Source: Actinomycetota bacterium
GTDB lineage: Bacteria > Actinomycetota > Actinomycetes > Actinomycetales > Microbacteriaceae
NCBI GenBank assembly: GCA_018268455.1
Contig: JAFDWM010000020.1
Location: 1-32,887, forward strand
Length of the DNA: 32,887 nucleotides
Direction of reading: 5' to 3'
Made by a program: the position numbers and the translations under genes
Notes under the pieces: model-generated
What the model was told of the DNA's origin: nothing
Database searches by the model: none
What the model saw: only the letters and a program-made list of their open reading frames with translations
Shown: in pieces, positions 14,078 to 23,345 of the stretch
Position numbering within the stretch: the stretch's first letter is position 1
How the letters are laid out: every line of letters starts with the position of its first letter

Positions 14078-14620
14078 TCAGCCCAGCTCGTCCAGCATCC
14101 TGCGCTGCTCGGGGGTGAGGCCGTCGTCCAGCTCCCGGCGGCCGGCCTGGGTCGCCTCGGCGGACGCGGCGGACGCGCCGGAGGACGGTGCTGAGGCGGA
14201 CGGCGCGGAGCCGGATCCCTTGATCTTCGCCTCGGCCGCGTCGTAGAGCTCGCCGGTCTTGCGGCTCAGCGCGTCGTCGATCTGGTCGTAGATCACCCAG
14301 CCGATCAGCAGGAGCACGGGTGGCACGATCCAGCCCCACAGGTTGCCGGCGCGCACGCCGCTGAGCCACACCGTGATGATCCACACGAGCAGCTCGACCA
14401 CGAAGACGGCGAGGTACTGCACGAGCTTGGTGCCGCTCGCCGACAGGGAGGTGGCGACCTTCGTCAGCAGCGGCTTGAGCAGCAGCGTGGCGAGGGTGAG
14501 GATCACGCCCGCCCAGAGCGCGTGCAGGCCCACTCGGGCCGGGGTGAGCCAGCCGACCACAAGCAGCAGCACGACGTTGAACACGTAGAGCGAGGCGAAC
14601 CGCACGATCCAGGTCTTCAT
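14078..14620 (-). CDS. Four-helix membrane protein of unknown function
   Basis: A 180-residue protein that I do not recognise as a named family. Four hydrophobic helices fill residues about 5-115: SLYVFNVVLLLVVGWL, LHALWAGVILTLATLLL, YLAVFVVELLVWIITVWL and WGWIVPPVLLLIGWVIY. The rest is cytoplasmic: a charged helix DQIDDALSRKTGELYDAAEAKI, a Ser/Ala linker and a terminal TPEQRRMLDELG segment. The helix pattern vaguely recalls phage-holin-like DUFs, but this is not strong. The start has GAGGG just upstream. Related reading frames are common in Microbacteriaceae as hypothetical proteins. It is 57 bp from the TetR gene on the same strand, which may place it in the same transcript. Confidence 0.8.
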   Translation of the reverse strand: MKTWIVRFASLYVFNVVLLLVVGWLTPARVGLHALWAGVILTLATLLLKPLLTKVATSLSASGTKLVQYLAVFVVELLVWIITVWLSGVRAGNLWGWIVPPVLLLIGWVIYDQIDDALSRKTGELYDAAEAKIKGSGSAPSASAPSSGASAASAEATQAGRRELDDGLTPEQRRMLDELG

Positions 14621-14676
14621 GCCCTCAGCCTGTCACGGAACGGCGGCGGACGACAGGATCCGCGTCGGCGGCGCGC

Positions 14677-15267
14677 TCATCGCCCGGGGTGCAGCGCCTG
14701 CACCCCGTCGAGGACGGCGGCGTACACCACGTCGGTGGAGATCCAGGGCGGCGCGACGCCCGCGAGCTCGAGGCTGACCGCGCCGTGCACCTGCGCCCAC
14801 ACGGCGAGCGTGCTGCGCAGGTCGGTGCTCTCGTCGATGTTCTCGACGCCCGTGAGTGTGCGCGCAAGGGGGAGCAGGGCGTTCTCGTCGGGAGACGGGG
14901 AGGTGGGCGCGGATCCGGATCCGCCGGCTGCCGCCCCGTCGTGCCCGACGACGCCGCTGAACATCAGCCGGTACCGGTCGGGGTGGGCGAGGGCCCACGC
15001 CCGGTAGGCCTCGCCGAGCGCACGCAGACCGTGCCGCTCGGCCTCGCGCTGCGCCTGCGCGAACGACGCGAACGAGTCGGCGACCACCGCAGCGGTCAGC
15101 TCCGCCTTGCTGCCGAAGAGCGTGTAGACCGCCGAGGTGGACGTGCCGGCGCGCTGCGCGACCTCGCGCACCGAGAAGCGCTCCGGCCCGTCGCGGTCGA
15201 TCACGGACGAGGCGACCTCGATGAGGCGTGAGCGGAGGTTCGCATCATGCGTGACGGGTCTTGCCAT
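14677..15267 (-). CDS. TetR/AcrR family regulator with WHG-type C-terminal domain
   Basis: A 196-residue repressor. The N-terminal helix-turn-helix is at about residues 25-60 (FSVREVAQRAGTSTSAVYTLFGSKAEL), and the C-terminal domain has AYRAWALAHPDRYRLMFSG and the WAQVHGAVSLELAG stretch typical of WHG-domain TetR proteins. Within the ligand domain a Gly/Ser-rich loop (HDGAAAGGSGSAPTSPSP) is present. It is divergent from the DUF4188 gene across a 64-bp gap that contains a long inverted repeat, so autoregulation and control of that neighbour are likely. The ligand is unknown. Confidence 0.92.
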   Translation of the reverse strand: MARPVTHDANLRSRLIEVASSVIDRDGPERFSVREVAQRAGTSTSAVYTLFGSKAELTAAVVADSFASFAQAQREAERHGLRALGEAYRAWALAHPDRYRLMFSGVVGHDGAAAGGSGSAPTSPSPDENALLPLARTLTGVENIDESTDLRSTLAVWAQVHGAVSLELAGVAPPWISTDVVYAAVLDGVQALHPGR

Positions 15268-15284
15268 GACGGCGACTCTATCGT

Positions 15285-15319
15285 AACGTCGTTCTGTAAC
15301 AGTGTTTTATAACAACGTT
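15285..15319. promoter_or_regulatory. Probable TetR operator between the TetR and DUF4188 genes
   Basis: AACGTCGTTCTGTAAC (15285-15300) and GTTTTATAACAACGTT (15304-15319) form an inverted repeat with 12 of 16 positions complementary and a 3-nt centre. The AT-rich patch stands out against the local GC content. A TATAAC at 15308-15313 could be the -10 box of the DUF4188 gene, which the bound regulator would cover. Confidence 0.65.
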
Positions 15320-15331
15320 TGGAGTGAGGCG

Positions 15332-15823
15332 ATGAACGAGGAGATCTTCCCCGGGCGGTACACGGCAGCCGTGGATCGCCCGGACATCACGGTCTTCCTG
15401 ATCGGGATGCGGGCGAACCGGTGGTGGCAGATCCCGCGGGTCGCGCGCGTGGCGAGCCGGATGGCGCCGATGCTGCGGCACCTCGCCGAGCACCCGGAGG
15501 CGGGCATGCTCGGTGCGCACAGCTGGTTCGGGCGCACCACGCTGCTGCTGTCGTACTGGGAGAGCCCCGAGCATCTGCAGCGCTTCGCCGCGGACCGCGG
15601 CGCTCCCCATCTGCAGGCGTGGCGCGATTTTCAGCGCATGATGGCCGGATCCGGCAGCGTCGGCGTCTGGCACGAGACCTACCAGGTGCCGGCGCGTGAC
15701 CAGGAGACGGTCTACTCCGACATGCCGCGGTTCGGGCTCGCGCGCGCCACCGCGCACGCGCCGATCGCCGCCGGAAGCAGCACGGCACGGCGGCGGCTGG
15801 GGCGCGACCGCGCCGCGGCGTGA
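15332..15823 (+). CDS. DUF4188 domain-containing protein
   Basis: A 163-residue protein with the whole DUF4188 pattern: PGRYTAAVDRPDITVFLIGMRANRWW, of which the first half is diagnostic, then MLRHLAEHPEAGMLGAHSWF, TTLLLSYWESPEHLQRFA and GSGSVGVWHETYQVPA. The family folds like small alpha-beta barrel monooxygenases (fenB type) and members are often beside TetR regulators, but no activity has been established. The start ATG 15332 has GGAGTGAGG upstream. It diverges from the TetR gene and shares its operator, suggesting induction by whatever ligand TetR senses. The Arg/Ala tail is poorly conserved. Confidence 0.85.
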   Translation: MNEEIFPGRYTAAVDRPDITVFLIGMRANRWWQIPRVARVASRMAPMLRHLAEHPEAGMLGAHSWFGRTTLLLSYWESPEHLQRFAADRGAPHLQAWRDFQRMMAGSGSVGVWHETYQVPARDQETVYSDMPRFGLARATAHAPIAAGSSTARRRLGRDRAAA

Positions 15824-15849
15824 GCGGAGCGTGCGGACCGGCCATCGGC

Positions 15850-15867
15850 GGCACGGGCGCCGGTGCC
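15850..15867. terminator. Weak hairpin between convergent DUF4188 and DUF6882 genes
   Basis: GGCAC (15850-15854) pairs with GTGCC (15863-15867), with further GC pairing inside the 8-nt centre. It lies in a 62-bp convergent gap. Support is modest. Confidence 0.35.
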
Positions 15868-15885
15868 CGCGGGCCGGAGCGGGGG

Positions 15886-16617
15886 TCAGCCCTGGACGCT
15901 CTGGCCGAGCTGCGACTCGATGCCGGTGATGCGCGCGTACTCGTCGAAGCGGAACGTGGCGGATCCGCTCGCGTCGCTCACGGATGCGCCGCTGTACGCC
16001 TCATCGGTCCACTGCATGCTCCAGCCGGCCAAGCGGGCCAGGTCCCACACCGAGGAGCGCGCGTCCGACAGGGAGAGGTCGGAGAGGATCCGGGGCAGGG
16101 CGGTCACCGCATCGGCGACCGTGAGCGGCGGGATCGGCGCCTCGAGTAGGAACACCGCGCGCGTGCCGCTGCCGACGGGGGCGGAGTAGTACGGCGAGCG
16201 CCCGGTGATCTCCTCGGCGATCGCGCCGATCTGGTGCGCGGCGCCGGCGATCCAGGCGTCGAGGTCGGCGTCGGCATCGGCCGGGAACGCGAGTTCGGGC
16301 TGGGACAGCTCGGCGATCGCGTAGGTCGTGCCGTAGTCGCGGATTCCGGCCACGACGGGGTCGGATCCGCCCTGCGGGTGCGCCCAGGCCCACATGAGCG
16401 AACGCGGCCCGGGGGCGATCGTCGCGACGAGCGAGGCGCGGGCGACGAGGCGGCGGTTCGGATCCGTCTCCGAGGTGAAGGTGAGCGTTCCGGCACCGAG
16501 GTCGGCGTCCCAGCGGTGTTCGCCCAGCGCGGCGGTCGCGGTGACCAGCTGGTCCTGACGGAGAGCGGCGAGCAGCGCCGCGCGGTCGGCGAGGGGCGCA
16601 AGGGCGGGGAAGGTCAT
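15886..16617 (-). CDS. DUF6882-like protein
   Basis: A 243-residue soluble protein, without signal peptide or membrane segment. It shows the features I associate with DUF6882: an early WDADLGAGTLTFTS, then RASLVATIAPGPRSLMWAWAHP, YGTTYAIAELSQPELAFP, and a later YYSAPVGSGTRAVFLLEAP, with TFRFDEYARITGIESQL at the end. No function is known for the family and no catalytic motif is evident. The start ATG 16617 has an AGGAT about 7 nt upstream. It stands alone, convergent with DUF4188 and divergent from the TPP riboswitch/thiO region. Confidence 0.75.
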   Translation of the reverse strand: MTFPALAPLADRAALLAALRQDQLVTATAALGEHRWDADLGAGTLTFTSETDPNRRLVARASLVATIAPGPRSLMWAWAHPQGGSDPVVAGIRDYGTTYAIAELSQPELAFPADADADLDAWIAGAAHQIGAIAEEITGRSPYYSAPVGSGTRAVFLLEAPIPPLTVADAVTALPRILSDLSLSDARSSVWDLARLAGWSMQWTDEAYSGASVSDASGSATFRFDEYARITGIESQLGQSVQG

Positions 16618-16771
16618 GGGTTCATCCTGCCGGGTGCGCCTATGAAAGCGCCACCTCGGCCGGGGCCGGCGTTCGATGTGCGCGGATGGCCGGATCCGGC
16701 CCTGAGAGGGGGCAGCTGCGCGCTTCGAAACCTGGTCATCGGGGATCCGGGGAGGGGCCTAGGGTGGAGGA

Positions 16772-16852
16772 GTCCGCGGGAGCCCATCGGGGCTGAGAGG
16801 GCCATGTGCCGACCGCCGAACCTGATACGGGTCATGCCGTCGTAGGAAAGGG
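16772..16852 (+). ncRNA. TPP riboswitch upstream of thiO
   Basis: The thi-box core is clear: GGGAGCCC (16778-16785) followed by GGCTGAGAGGG (16791-16801), then AACCTGATACGGGTCATGCC (16819-16838) and GTCGTAGGAAAG (16839-16850). This RNA binds thiamine pyrophosphate and shuts off thiamine genes. The ribosome site of thiO, AGGAAAGG (16844-16851), lies inside the last conserved stretch, so ligand binding should hide it directly. A TAGGGT at 16760-16765 may be the -10 box; no good -35 is seen. Confidence 0.95.
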
Positions 16853-16857
16853 CACAT

Positions 16858-18123
16858 ATGCGCATCGTCGTCGTCGGCGCCGGGATCATCGGCCTCGCCA
16901 CCGCCTTCGAGCTGGACCGGCGCGGTCACGATGTGGTCGTGTTCGACCCCGAGCCCGCCTTCGGTGCCAGCCGTGCGGCCGCCGGCATGCTCGCCGCCGT
17001 CACCGAGCGCACGTGGGGGCAGGACGCGCTCGCCCCACTTCTGGCGGCATCGGCCGAACGCTATCCCGCGTTCGTCGACGCCCTCGAGCGCGCCACCGGT
17101 CGCCGGGTGGGATACCGTCGCACGGCGACGATGGCGCTCGGCGTCGACGCTGCCGACCGGGCCGCGCTCGCAGAACTGGCGGCGCTGCACGGCGACCGGG
17201 CCGAGCGGGTGACCGGATCCCGCGCCCGCGACCTCGAGCCCGCGCTCGGCCCCGCGGTCAGCGGCGGGGTGCTCGTGCAGGGCGATCATCAGGTGGATCC
17301 GCGGCGCGTCACCGCTGCACTGCGCGAGACGCTCGGCGCACGGGTGCGGCGGGAGACCGTCGTGGCCGTGCGCGGGCGGAGCGATGCGCGAGACCGGGCA
17401 GGCTTCGGCGAGGGCCCCGGTTTCGGCGATCGCGCGGGCTTCGACGATCGCGCGGGCTTCGGCGATCGGGCAGGCGTCGAGCTCGCGTCGGGGGAGCGTG
17501 TACCCGCAGACGCCGTGGTCGTCGCGGCGGGCCTCGCGACGGGGCGGATCCGCGGGATCCCCGCACTTCCGCTGCGCCCGGTCTGGGGCGACATCCTGCG
17601 GTTGCGGGTGCCGGAACGGCTGCGGCCGCTGCTGACGCACACCGTCCGCGCGCTCGTGCGCGGGGAGTCGGTGTACCTCGTGCCGCGCGAGGACGGCGAG
17701 CTGGTGCTCGGCGCGACCGTGCGCGAGGGCGGCGTCGAGGGGGTGCAGGCCGGGGGCGTGCTCGCGCTTCTGCGCGACGCGGAGCGGATCCTGCCCGGCA
17801 TCGCGGAGTGCGAGCTCGTCGAGGTGCTCGCGCGCGCCCGCCCGGGCAGCCCGGACGCGATCCCGCTGCTCGGCACCGCGAGTGCGGGGGTGGTGATCGC
17901 CACCGGCTTCGACCGCCACGGGGTGCTGCTCACCCCGCTCGGCGCCGCGCTCGCGGCCGACCTCGCCGAAGGACGCCCGATCGATCCCGATGTCGCCGCC
18001 GCCCTGGATCCGTTCCGCTTCGCCGCCGCACCGGAACCGCTCCGGTCGGCGCTCGCCGGCGCTCTCGCCGGCGCCGGCGCGCTCCCCGATCTCTCCGCAC
18101 CACCACAGGAAGGCCGACGATGA
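16858..18123 (+). CDS. thiO: Glycine oxidase ThiO
   Basis: A 421-residue FAD-dependent amine oxidase that turns glycine into iminoglycine for thiazole formation. The Rossmann motif VVVGAGIIGLATAFELDRRGHDV opens the protein (the dinucleotide fold is within residues 3-30), followed by GASRAAAGMLA, a substrate-domain DHQVDPRRV, and the C-terminal FAD segment RPGSPDAIPLLG and ATGFDRHGVLLTP. Residues 179-206 are a tandem six-residue repeat (D-R-A-G-F-G type) inserted where relatives have a short turn. The start has AGGAAAGG in the TPP riboswitch. First gene of thiO-S-G-F. Its stop overlaps thiS by 4 bp. Confidence 0.93.
   Translation: MRIVVVGAGIIGLATAFELDRRGHDVVVFDPEPAFGASRAAAGMLAAVTERTWGQDALAPLLAASAERYPAFVDALERATGRRVGYRRTATMALGVDAADRAALAELAALHGDRAERVTGSRARDLEPALGPAVSGGVLVQGDHQVDPRRVTAALRETLGARVRRETVVAVRGRSDARDRAGFGEGPGFGDRAGFDDRAGFGDRAGVELASGERVPADAVVVAAGLATGRIRGIPALPLRPVWGDILRLRVPERLRPLLTHTVRALVRGESVYLVPREDGELVLGATVREGGVEGVQAGGVLALLRDAERILPGIAECELVEVLARARPGSPDAIPLLGTASAGVVIATGFDRHGVLLTPLGAALAADLAEGRPIDPDVAAALDPFRFAAAPEPLRSALAGALAGAGALPDLSAPPQEGRR
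17392..17475 (+). repeat. 18-bp tandem repeat inside thiO
   Basis: About 4.7 units of 18 bp, each encoding Asp/Glu-x-x-Gly-Phe-Gly/Asp. Copies at 17428-17445 and 17446-17463 differ by a single base, the outer ones more. The array keeps the reading frame and adds about 28 residues to ThiO. Confidence 0.85.
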
Positions 18124-18377
18124 CCGACATCACCACCGCCCCGACGATCCGGGTGAACGGCGACCCGCGCGCCGTCGATCCCGGATCCACTCTGCTCGCG
18201 CTCGTGGTCGCGCTCACCGGCCACGCGCTGCACCCGGACGGATCCAGGATCGACGGTGGCCGGCTCGGGGTCGCCGCCGCGGTCGGCGGGGTCGTCGTCC
18301 CGCGCGGACGGTGGGCGCAGCGCGTGCTCGGCAAGGGTGACGACGTCGAGATCGTCACCGCGGTGCAGGGGGGCTGA
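18120..18377 (+). CDS. thiS: Sulfur carrier protein ThiS
   Basis: An 85-residue ubiquitin-like protein ending in the required Gly-Gly (TAVQGG). ThiF adenylates this C-terminus, and the resulting thiocarboxylate gives sulfur to the thiazole ring in ThiG. The usual landmarks are VNGDPRAVDPGSTLLALV, a variable middle, GVAAAVGGVVVPRGRW and the acidic GKGDDVEIVTAVQGG end. Family members are about 66 residues; the surplus is an N-terminal nine residues and an insertion around ALHPDGSRIDGG. The ATG overlaps the thiO stop (ATGA), and thiG follows after 3 bp. Confidence 0.92.
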   Translation: MTDITTAPTIRVNGDPRAVDPGSTLLALVVALTGHALHPDGSRIDGGRLGVAAAVGGVVVPRGRWAQRVLGKGDDVEIVTAVQGG

Positions 18378-20398
<2,021 letters not shown>

Positions 20399-20402
20399 CG
20401 GC

Positions 20403-21206
20403 TCAGTAGCTGGCCGTGGGGCCCGCGTCCTGGGCCGGGAGGAATCGTGCGGCGAGGGCCTCGGATGCCCGCGCCAGCAGCGCCACATCGGCGCCCACGG
20501 CGACGAACGACGCGCCCGCGGTGATGTACGCCTCGGCGGCAGCCGGGTCGAACGCGTTCACGCCGACCGGCTTGCCCGCGGCGGTGACCGCCGCGAACAC
20601 CCGCTCCACCGCGGCCACGACGTCGGAATGGGTCTGCTGTCCGAGCAGGCCCATCGACGCGGACAGGTCGGACGGGCCGACGAACACGGCGTCCACGCCG
20701 TCGACGGCGGCGATCTCCGCCGCTGCCGCGACCCCGGCACCGGTCTCGATCTGCACCGTCAGCGACACGTGCTGCGCGGCCTCGACGAGGTAGCGCTCGA
20801 CGCGGTTCCACCGGGCGCTGCGGGCGAGGGCCGAGCCGACGCCGCGCACCCCCTGCGGCGGGTAGTGCATGGCGCGCACGGCGGCTTCCGCCTCGGCGGC
20901 GGAGGACACCATCGGCACGATGAGGTTCTGCGCACCGAGGTCGAGCACCTGCTTGATGATCACCGGGTCGTTCCAGGGCACCCGCACGAGCGGCGTGATC
21001 GGATACGCCGCGGCGACCTGCAGCTGCACCTGCAGCGTGTCCAGCGTGTTCGCGGAGTGCTCGCCGTCGATCAGCAGCCAGTCCAGGCCGGATCCGGCCG
21101 CGATCTCGGTGACCAGCGGACTGCCGGTGCAGGCCCACAGGCCGATGAGGGCGCGGTCGGCGCCGGCGAGACGCTCGCGGAAGGTCGGGTTCAGACGAAG
21201 CGGCAT
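20403..21206 (-). CDS. hpaI: 4-hydroxy-2-oxo-heptane-1,7-dioate aldolase (HpcH/HpaI family)
   Basis: A 267-residue class II aldolase. All key E. coli HpaI residues fit with a constant offset of five: H50 in DGEHSAN, R75 in LVRVPW, and the metal ligands E154 in VQIETG and D180 in VGPSDLS. GVRGVGSALARS is also typical. The enzyme splits 4-hydroxy-2-oxoheptanedioate into pyruvate and succinic semialdehyde, the last step of homoprotocatechuate breakdown. Start ATG 21206 lies within the end of hpaH (16-bp overlap) with GGGAG upstream, so the genes are coupled. It is the promoter-distal gene of the operon and ends 4 bp from thiF. Confidence 0.94.
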   Translation of the reverse strand: MPLRLNPTFRERLAGADRALIGLWACTGSPLVTEIAAGSGLDWLLIDGEHSANTLDTLQVQLQVAAAYPITPLVRVPWNDPVIIKQVLDLGAQNLIVPMVSSAAEAEAAVRAMHYPPQGVRGVGSALARSARWNRVERYLVEAAQHVSLTVQIETGAGVAAAAEIAAVDGVDAVFVGPSDLSASMGLLGQQTHSDVVAAVERVFAAVTAAGKPVGVNAFDPAAAEAYITAGASFVAVGADVALLARASEALAARFLPAQDAGPTASY

Positions 21207-21976
21207 TCGATCACTCCCATGGGGCCATAGTCGCAGCGCACCTCGTCACCGCGCGAGACCCACATCGGCCGGGTGAAGGATCCGGCCAGGATGATCTCGC
21301 CCGCCTCCAGGCGCGCGCCGTGCTGGTGGAACTTGTTCGCGAGCCAGGCGACGCCGGTCGCCGGATGGCCGAGCACGCCCGCGGCGACCCCGGTCTCCTC
21401 GATCTCGCCGTTGCGGCTGAGCACCCCGGGCACCCAGCGCAGGTCGATCTCGTCCGGGCGCTTGTGCACGTCGCCGAGCACCATCGCGCCGTAGGCCGCG
21501 TTGTCGCTGATCGTGTCGACGATCGTGCGGCCCTCCAGCTCGATGTGCGAGTTCAGCACCTCGAGGGCGGGCACGGCGTAGTCGATCGCGGCGAGGGCGT
21601 CCTCGAGTGTGCAGTCGGGGCCGGCCAGCGGCTCCTTCAGCACGAACGCCAGCTCGACCTCGATCCGCACGTTCGAGAAGTGATCGAACGGGATCTCGGA
21701 TCCGGACGGGTACACGGTGTCATCGAACATGACGCCGTAATCGGGCTCGGTGATGCCCGTGGCCTGCTGCATCGCCTTCGAGGTGAGGCCGATCTTGCGG
21801 CCCACGAGCGTGCGGCCCGCCGCGATCTGGGCGTCGCGCCAGACGCCCTGGATCGCGTACGAGTCCTCGACGGTCGCCTCCGGATACCGTGCGGTGATGC
21901 GCGGGATCACACCGTGGGTGCGGTCCGCCTCGGCCAGCTCTGCGGCGAGCGCGGTGATGGTTTCTGCGGGGAGCAT
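21191..21976 (-). CDS. hpaH: 2-oxo-hept-4-ene-1,7-dioate hydratase
   Basis: A 261-residue hydratase of the HpaH/MhpD family (usual length about 265). It adds water to 2-oxohept-3-enedioate, giving the HpaI substrate, using Mg or Mn. Characteristic stretches: EDSYAIQGVWRDAQIAAG, VGRKIGLTSKAMQ, EPDYGVMFDD, the metal-site VRIEVELAFVLK with its E-x-E, VPALEVLNSHIE and GHPATGVAWLANK. Start ATG 21976 with GAGAGGAT upstream is chosen over an in-frame ATG 54 nt further up that lacks a site. A 165-bp gap with an inverted repeat separates it from hpaD. It overlaps hpaI by 16 bp. Confidence 0.94.
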   Translation of the reverse strand: MLPAETITALAAELAEADRTHGVIPRITARYPEATVEDSYAIQGVWRDAQIAAGRTLVGRKIGLTSKAMQQATGITEPDYGVMFDDTVYPSGSEIPFDHFSNVRIEVELAFVLKEPLAGPDCTLEDALAAIDYAVPALEVLNSHIELEGRTIVDTISDNAAYGAMVLGDVHKRPDEIDLRWVPGVLSRNGEIEETGVAAGVLGHPATGVAWLANKFHQHGARLEAGEIILAGSFTRPMWVSRGDEVRCDYGPMGVIECRFV

Positions 21977-22024
21977 GGGGACATCCTCTCGTGTGCGTGG
22001 GGCGTCGTGCCGCCGGATCCGCGG

Positions 22025-22095
22025 GCACAACGCAGGGGATCGCGGCGGATCGGGCGGGATCCGGGCCGGGATGGGCGGATCCTCCTGCGTTGTGC
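22025..22095. repeat. Inverted repeat between hpaD and hpaH (locus C)
   Basis: GCACAACGCAGG (22025-22036) and CCTGCGTTGTGC (22084-22095) are perfect complements, 47 bp apart, with flanking GGATC on both inner sides. The spacer is made almost entirely of GGATCC- and GGGCGG-like words. It lies inside the hpa operon, 49 bp upstream of the hpaH start. Confidence 0.75.
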
Positions 22096-22141
22096 TCCGA
22101 CGGGTCGGCTGTCGGCCGTCGGCCCGGGGCGGAATGCGGGC

Positions 22142-23305
22142 TTACAGCTGGTGGCCGAGCTTGTACTCGCCCTGCTTCCACTCCGGCATGGCCTCCTCGT
22201 CGGCGGCGCGGGTGTAGCTGAACCCGTCGGCGCCGATCGTGACGGCCATCTCGCTGGAGTCGGTGCGGGCGACGACCGGCTGCGGGTTGCCGTCCAGGTC
22301 GAGCACGAGCGACGCGTCGGTGTACCAGCTCGGCACGACGGGGTTGCCCCACCAGTCGCGGCGCTGGTTGTCGTGCACGTCCCAGGTGACGACCGGGTTG
22401 TCCGGATCCCCGGTGTAGTAGTCCTGCGTGTACACCTCGACGCGGTGCCCGTCGGGGTCGCGCAAGTAGAGGTAGAACGCGTTCGACACACCGTGGCGGC
22501 CGGGGCCGCGCTCGATCGCGTCGGAGCGGCGCAGCGCCCCGAGCTTGTCGCAGATGGAGAGGATGTTGTGCTTCTCGTGCGTCGCGAAGCACACGTGGTG
22601 CATGCGCGGGCCGTCGCCGCCGGTCATGGCGGTGTCGTGCACGGTGGGCTTGCGGCGCATCCACGCGGCGTACACCGTGCCCTCCTCGTCCTGGATGTCC
22701 TCCGTGACGCGGAAGCCGAGGTCCTGCATGTACTTCACGGCGCGCGGCACGTCCGGGGTGACCTGGTTGAAGTGGTCCAGGCGCACCAGCTCGCCGGGGA
22801 TGTGCAGGTCGTAGCGCCAGCTCATCCGCTCGACGTGCTCGGTCTGGAAGAAGAACTCGTACGGGAAGCCCAGCGGATCCACGACGCGCACCGAGTCGCC
22901 GATGCCCTTCACGAAGCCGTTCGGGTTGCGACGCACGTCGCAGCCGAGCTCGGTGTAGAACGCGACGGCGAGGTCGAGGTCCTCGGGCGTGCGCACCCGG
23001 TAGCTGAACGCCGCGACGGCAGCCACGGGGCCCTTGCGCAGCACGAGGTTGTGGTGGATGAACTCCTCCGTGGAGCGGAGGTAGATGGTGTTCTCGTCCT
23101 CCTCGGTCACGTACAGGCCCAGCACGTCCACGTAGAACACGCGGGATGCGGCGAGGTCGGTGACCACGAGCTCCATGTAGGCGCAGCGCAGCACGTCCGG
23201 CGGCGCGGCGACCGGGGTCGCGATGGGGTTCGAGGGGTGGATGGGCGCCTCCTGGCTGGTGTAGAAGCCGGAGGAGGTGAGCGTCATGTCGGCGCGGTTT
23301 GTCAT
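22142..23305 (-). CDS. hpaD: 3,4-dihydroxyphenylacetate (homoprotocatechuate) 2,3-dioxygenase
   Basis: A 387-residue extradiol ring-cleaving enzyme of the vicinal-oxygen-chelate superfamily, closest in pattern to Brevibacterium fuscum HPCD and Arthrobacter MndD. With a constant offset of +23 to HPCD numbering, every key residue is present: metal ligands H178, H237 and E290, second-shell H223, N180 and Y280, plus H271. It opens homoprotocatechuate next to the diol, giving 5-carboxymethyl-2-hydroxymuconate semialdehyde. Fe or Mn cannot be told from these residues. The start has AAGGAC upstream. The gene follows hpaE by 40 bp. This residue match strongly fixes the pathway of the whole cluster. 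Confidence 0.96.
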   Translation of the reverse strand: MTNRADMTLTSSGFYTSQEAPIHPSNPIATPVAAPPDVLRCAYMELVVTDLAASRVFYVDVLGLYVTEEDENTIYLRSTEEFIHHNLVLRKGPVAAVAAFSYRVRTPEDLDLAVAFYTELGCDVRRNPNGFVKGIGDSVRVVDPLGFPYEFFFQTEHVERMSWRYDLHIPGELVRLDHFNQVTPDVPRAVKYMQDLGFRVTEDIQDEEGTVYAAWMRRKPTVHDTAMTGGDGPRMHHVCFATHEKHNILSICDKLGALRRSDAIERGPGRHGVSNAFYLYLRDPDGHRVEVYTQDYYTGDPDNPVVTWDVHDNQRRDWWGNPVVPSWYTDASLVLDLDGNPQPVVARTDSSEMAVTIGADGFSYTRAADEEAMPEWKQGEYKLGHQL

Positions 23306-23345
23306 GTCAGCGTCCTTGCTAGATGTTCTGATCTCGGGATCCGGC

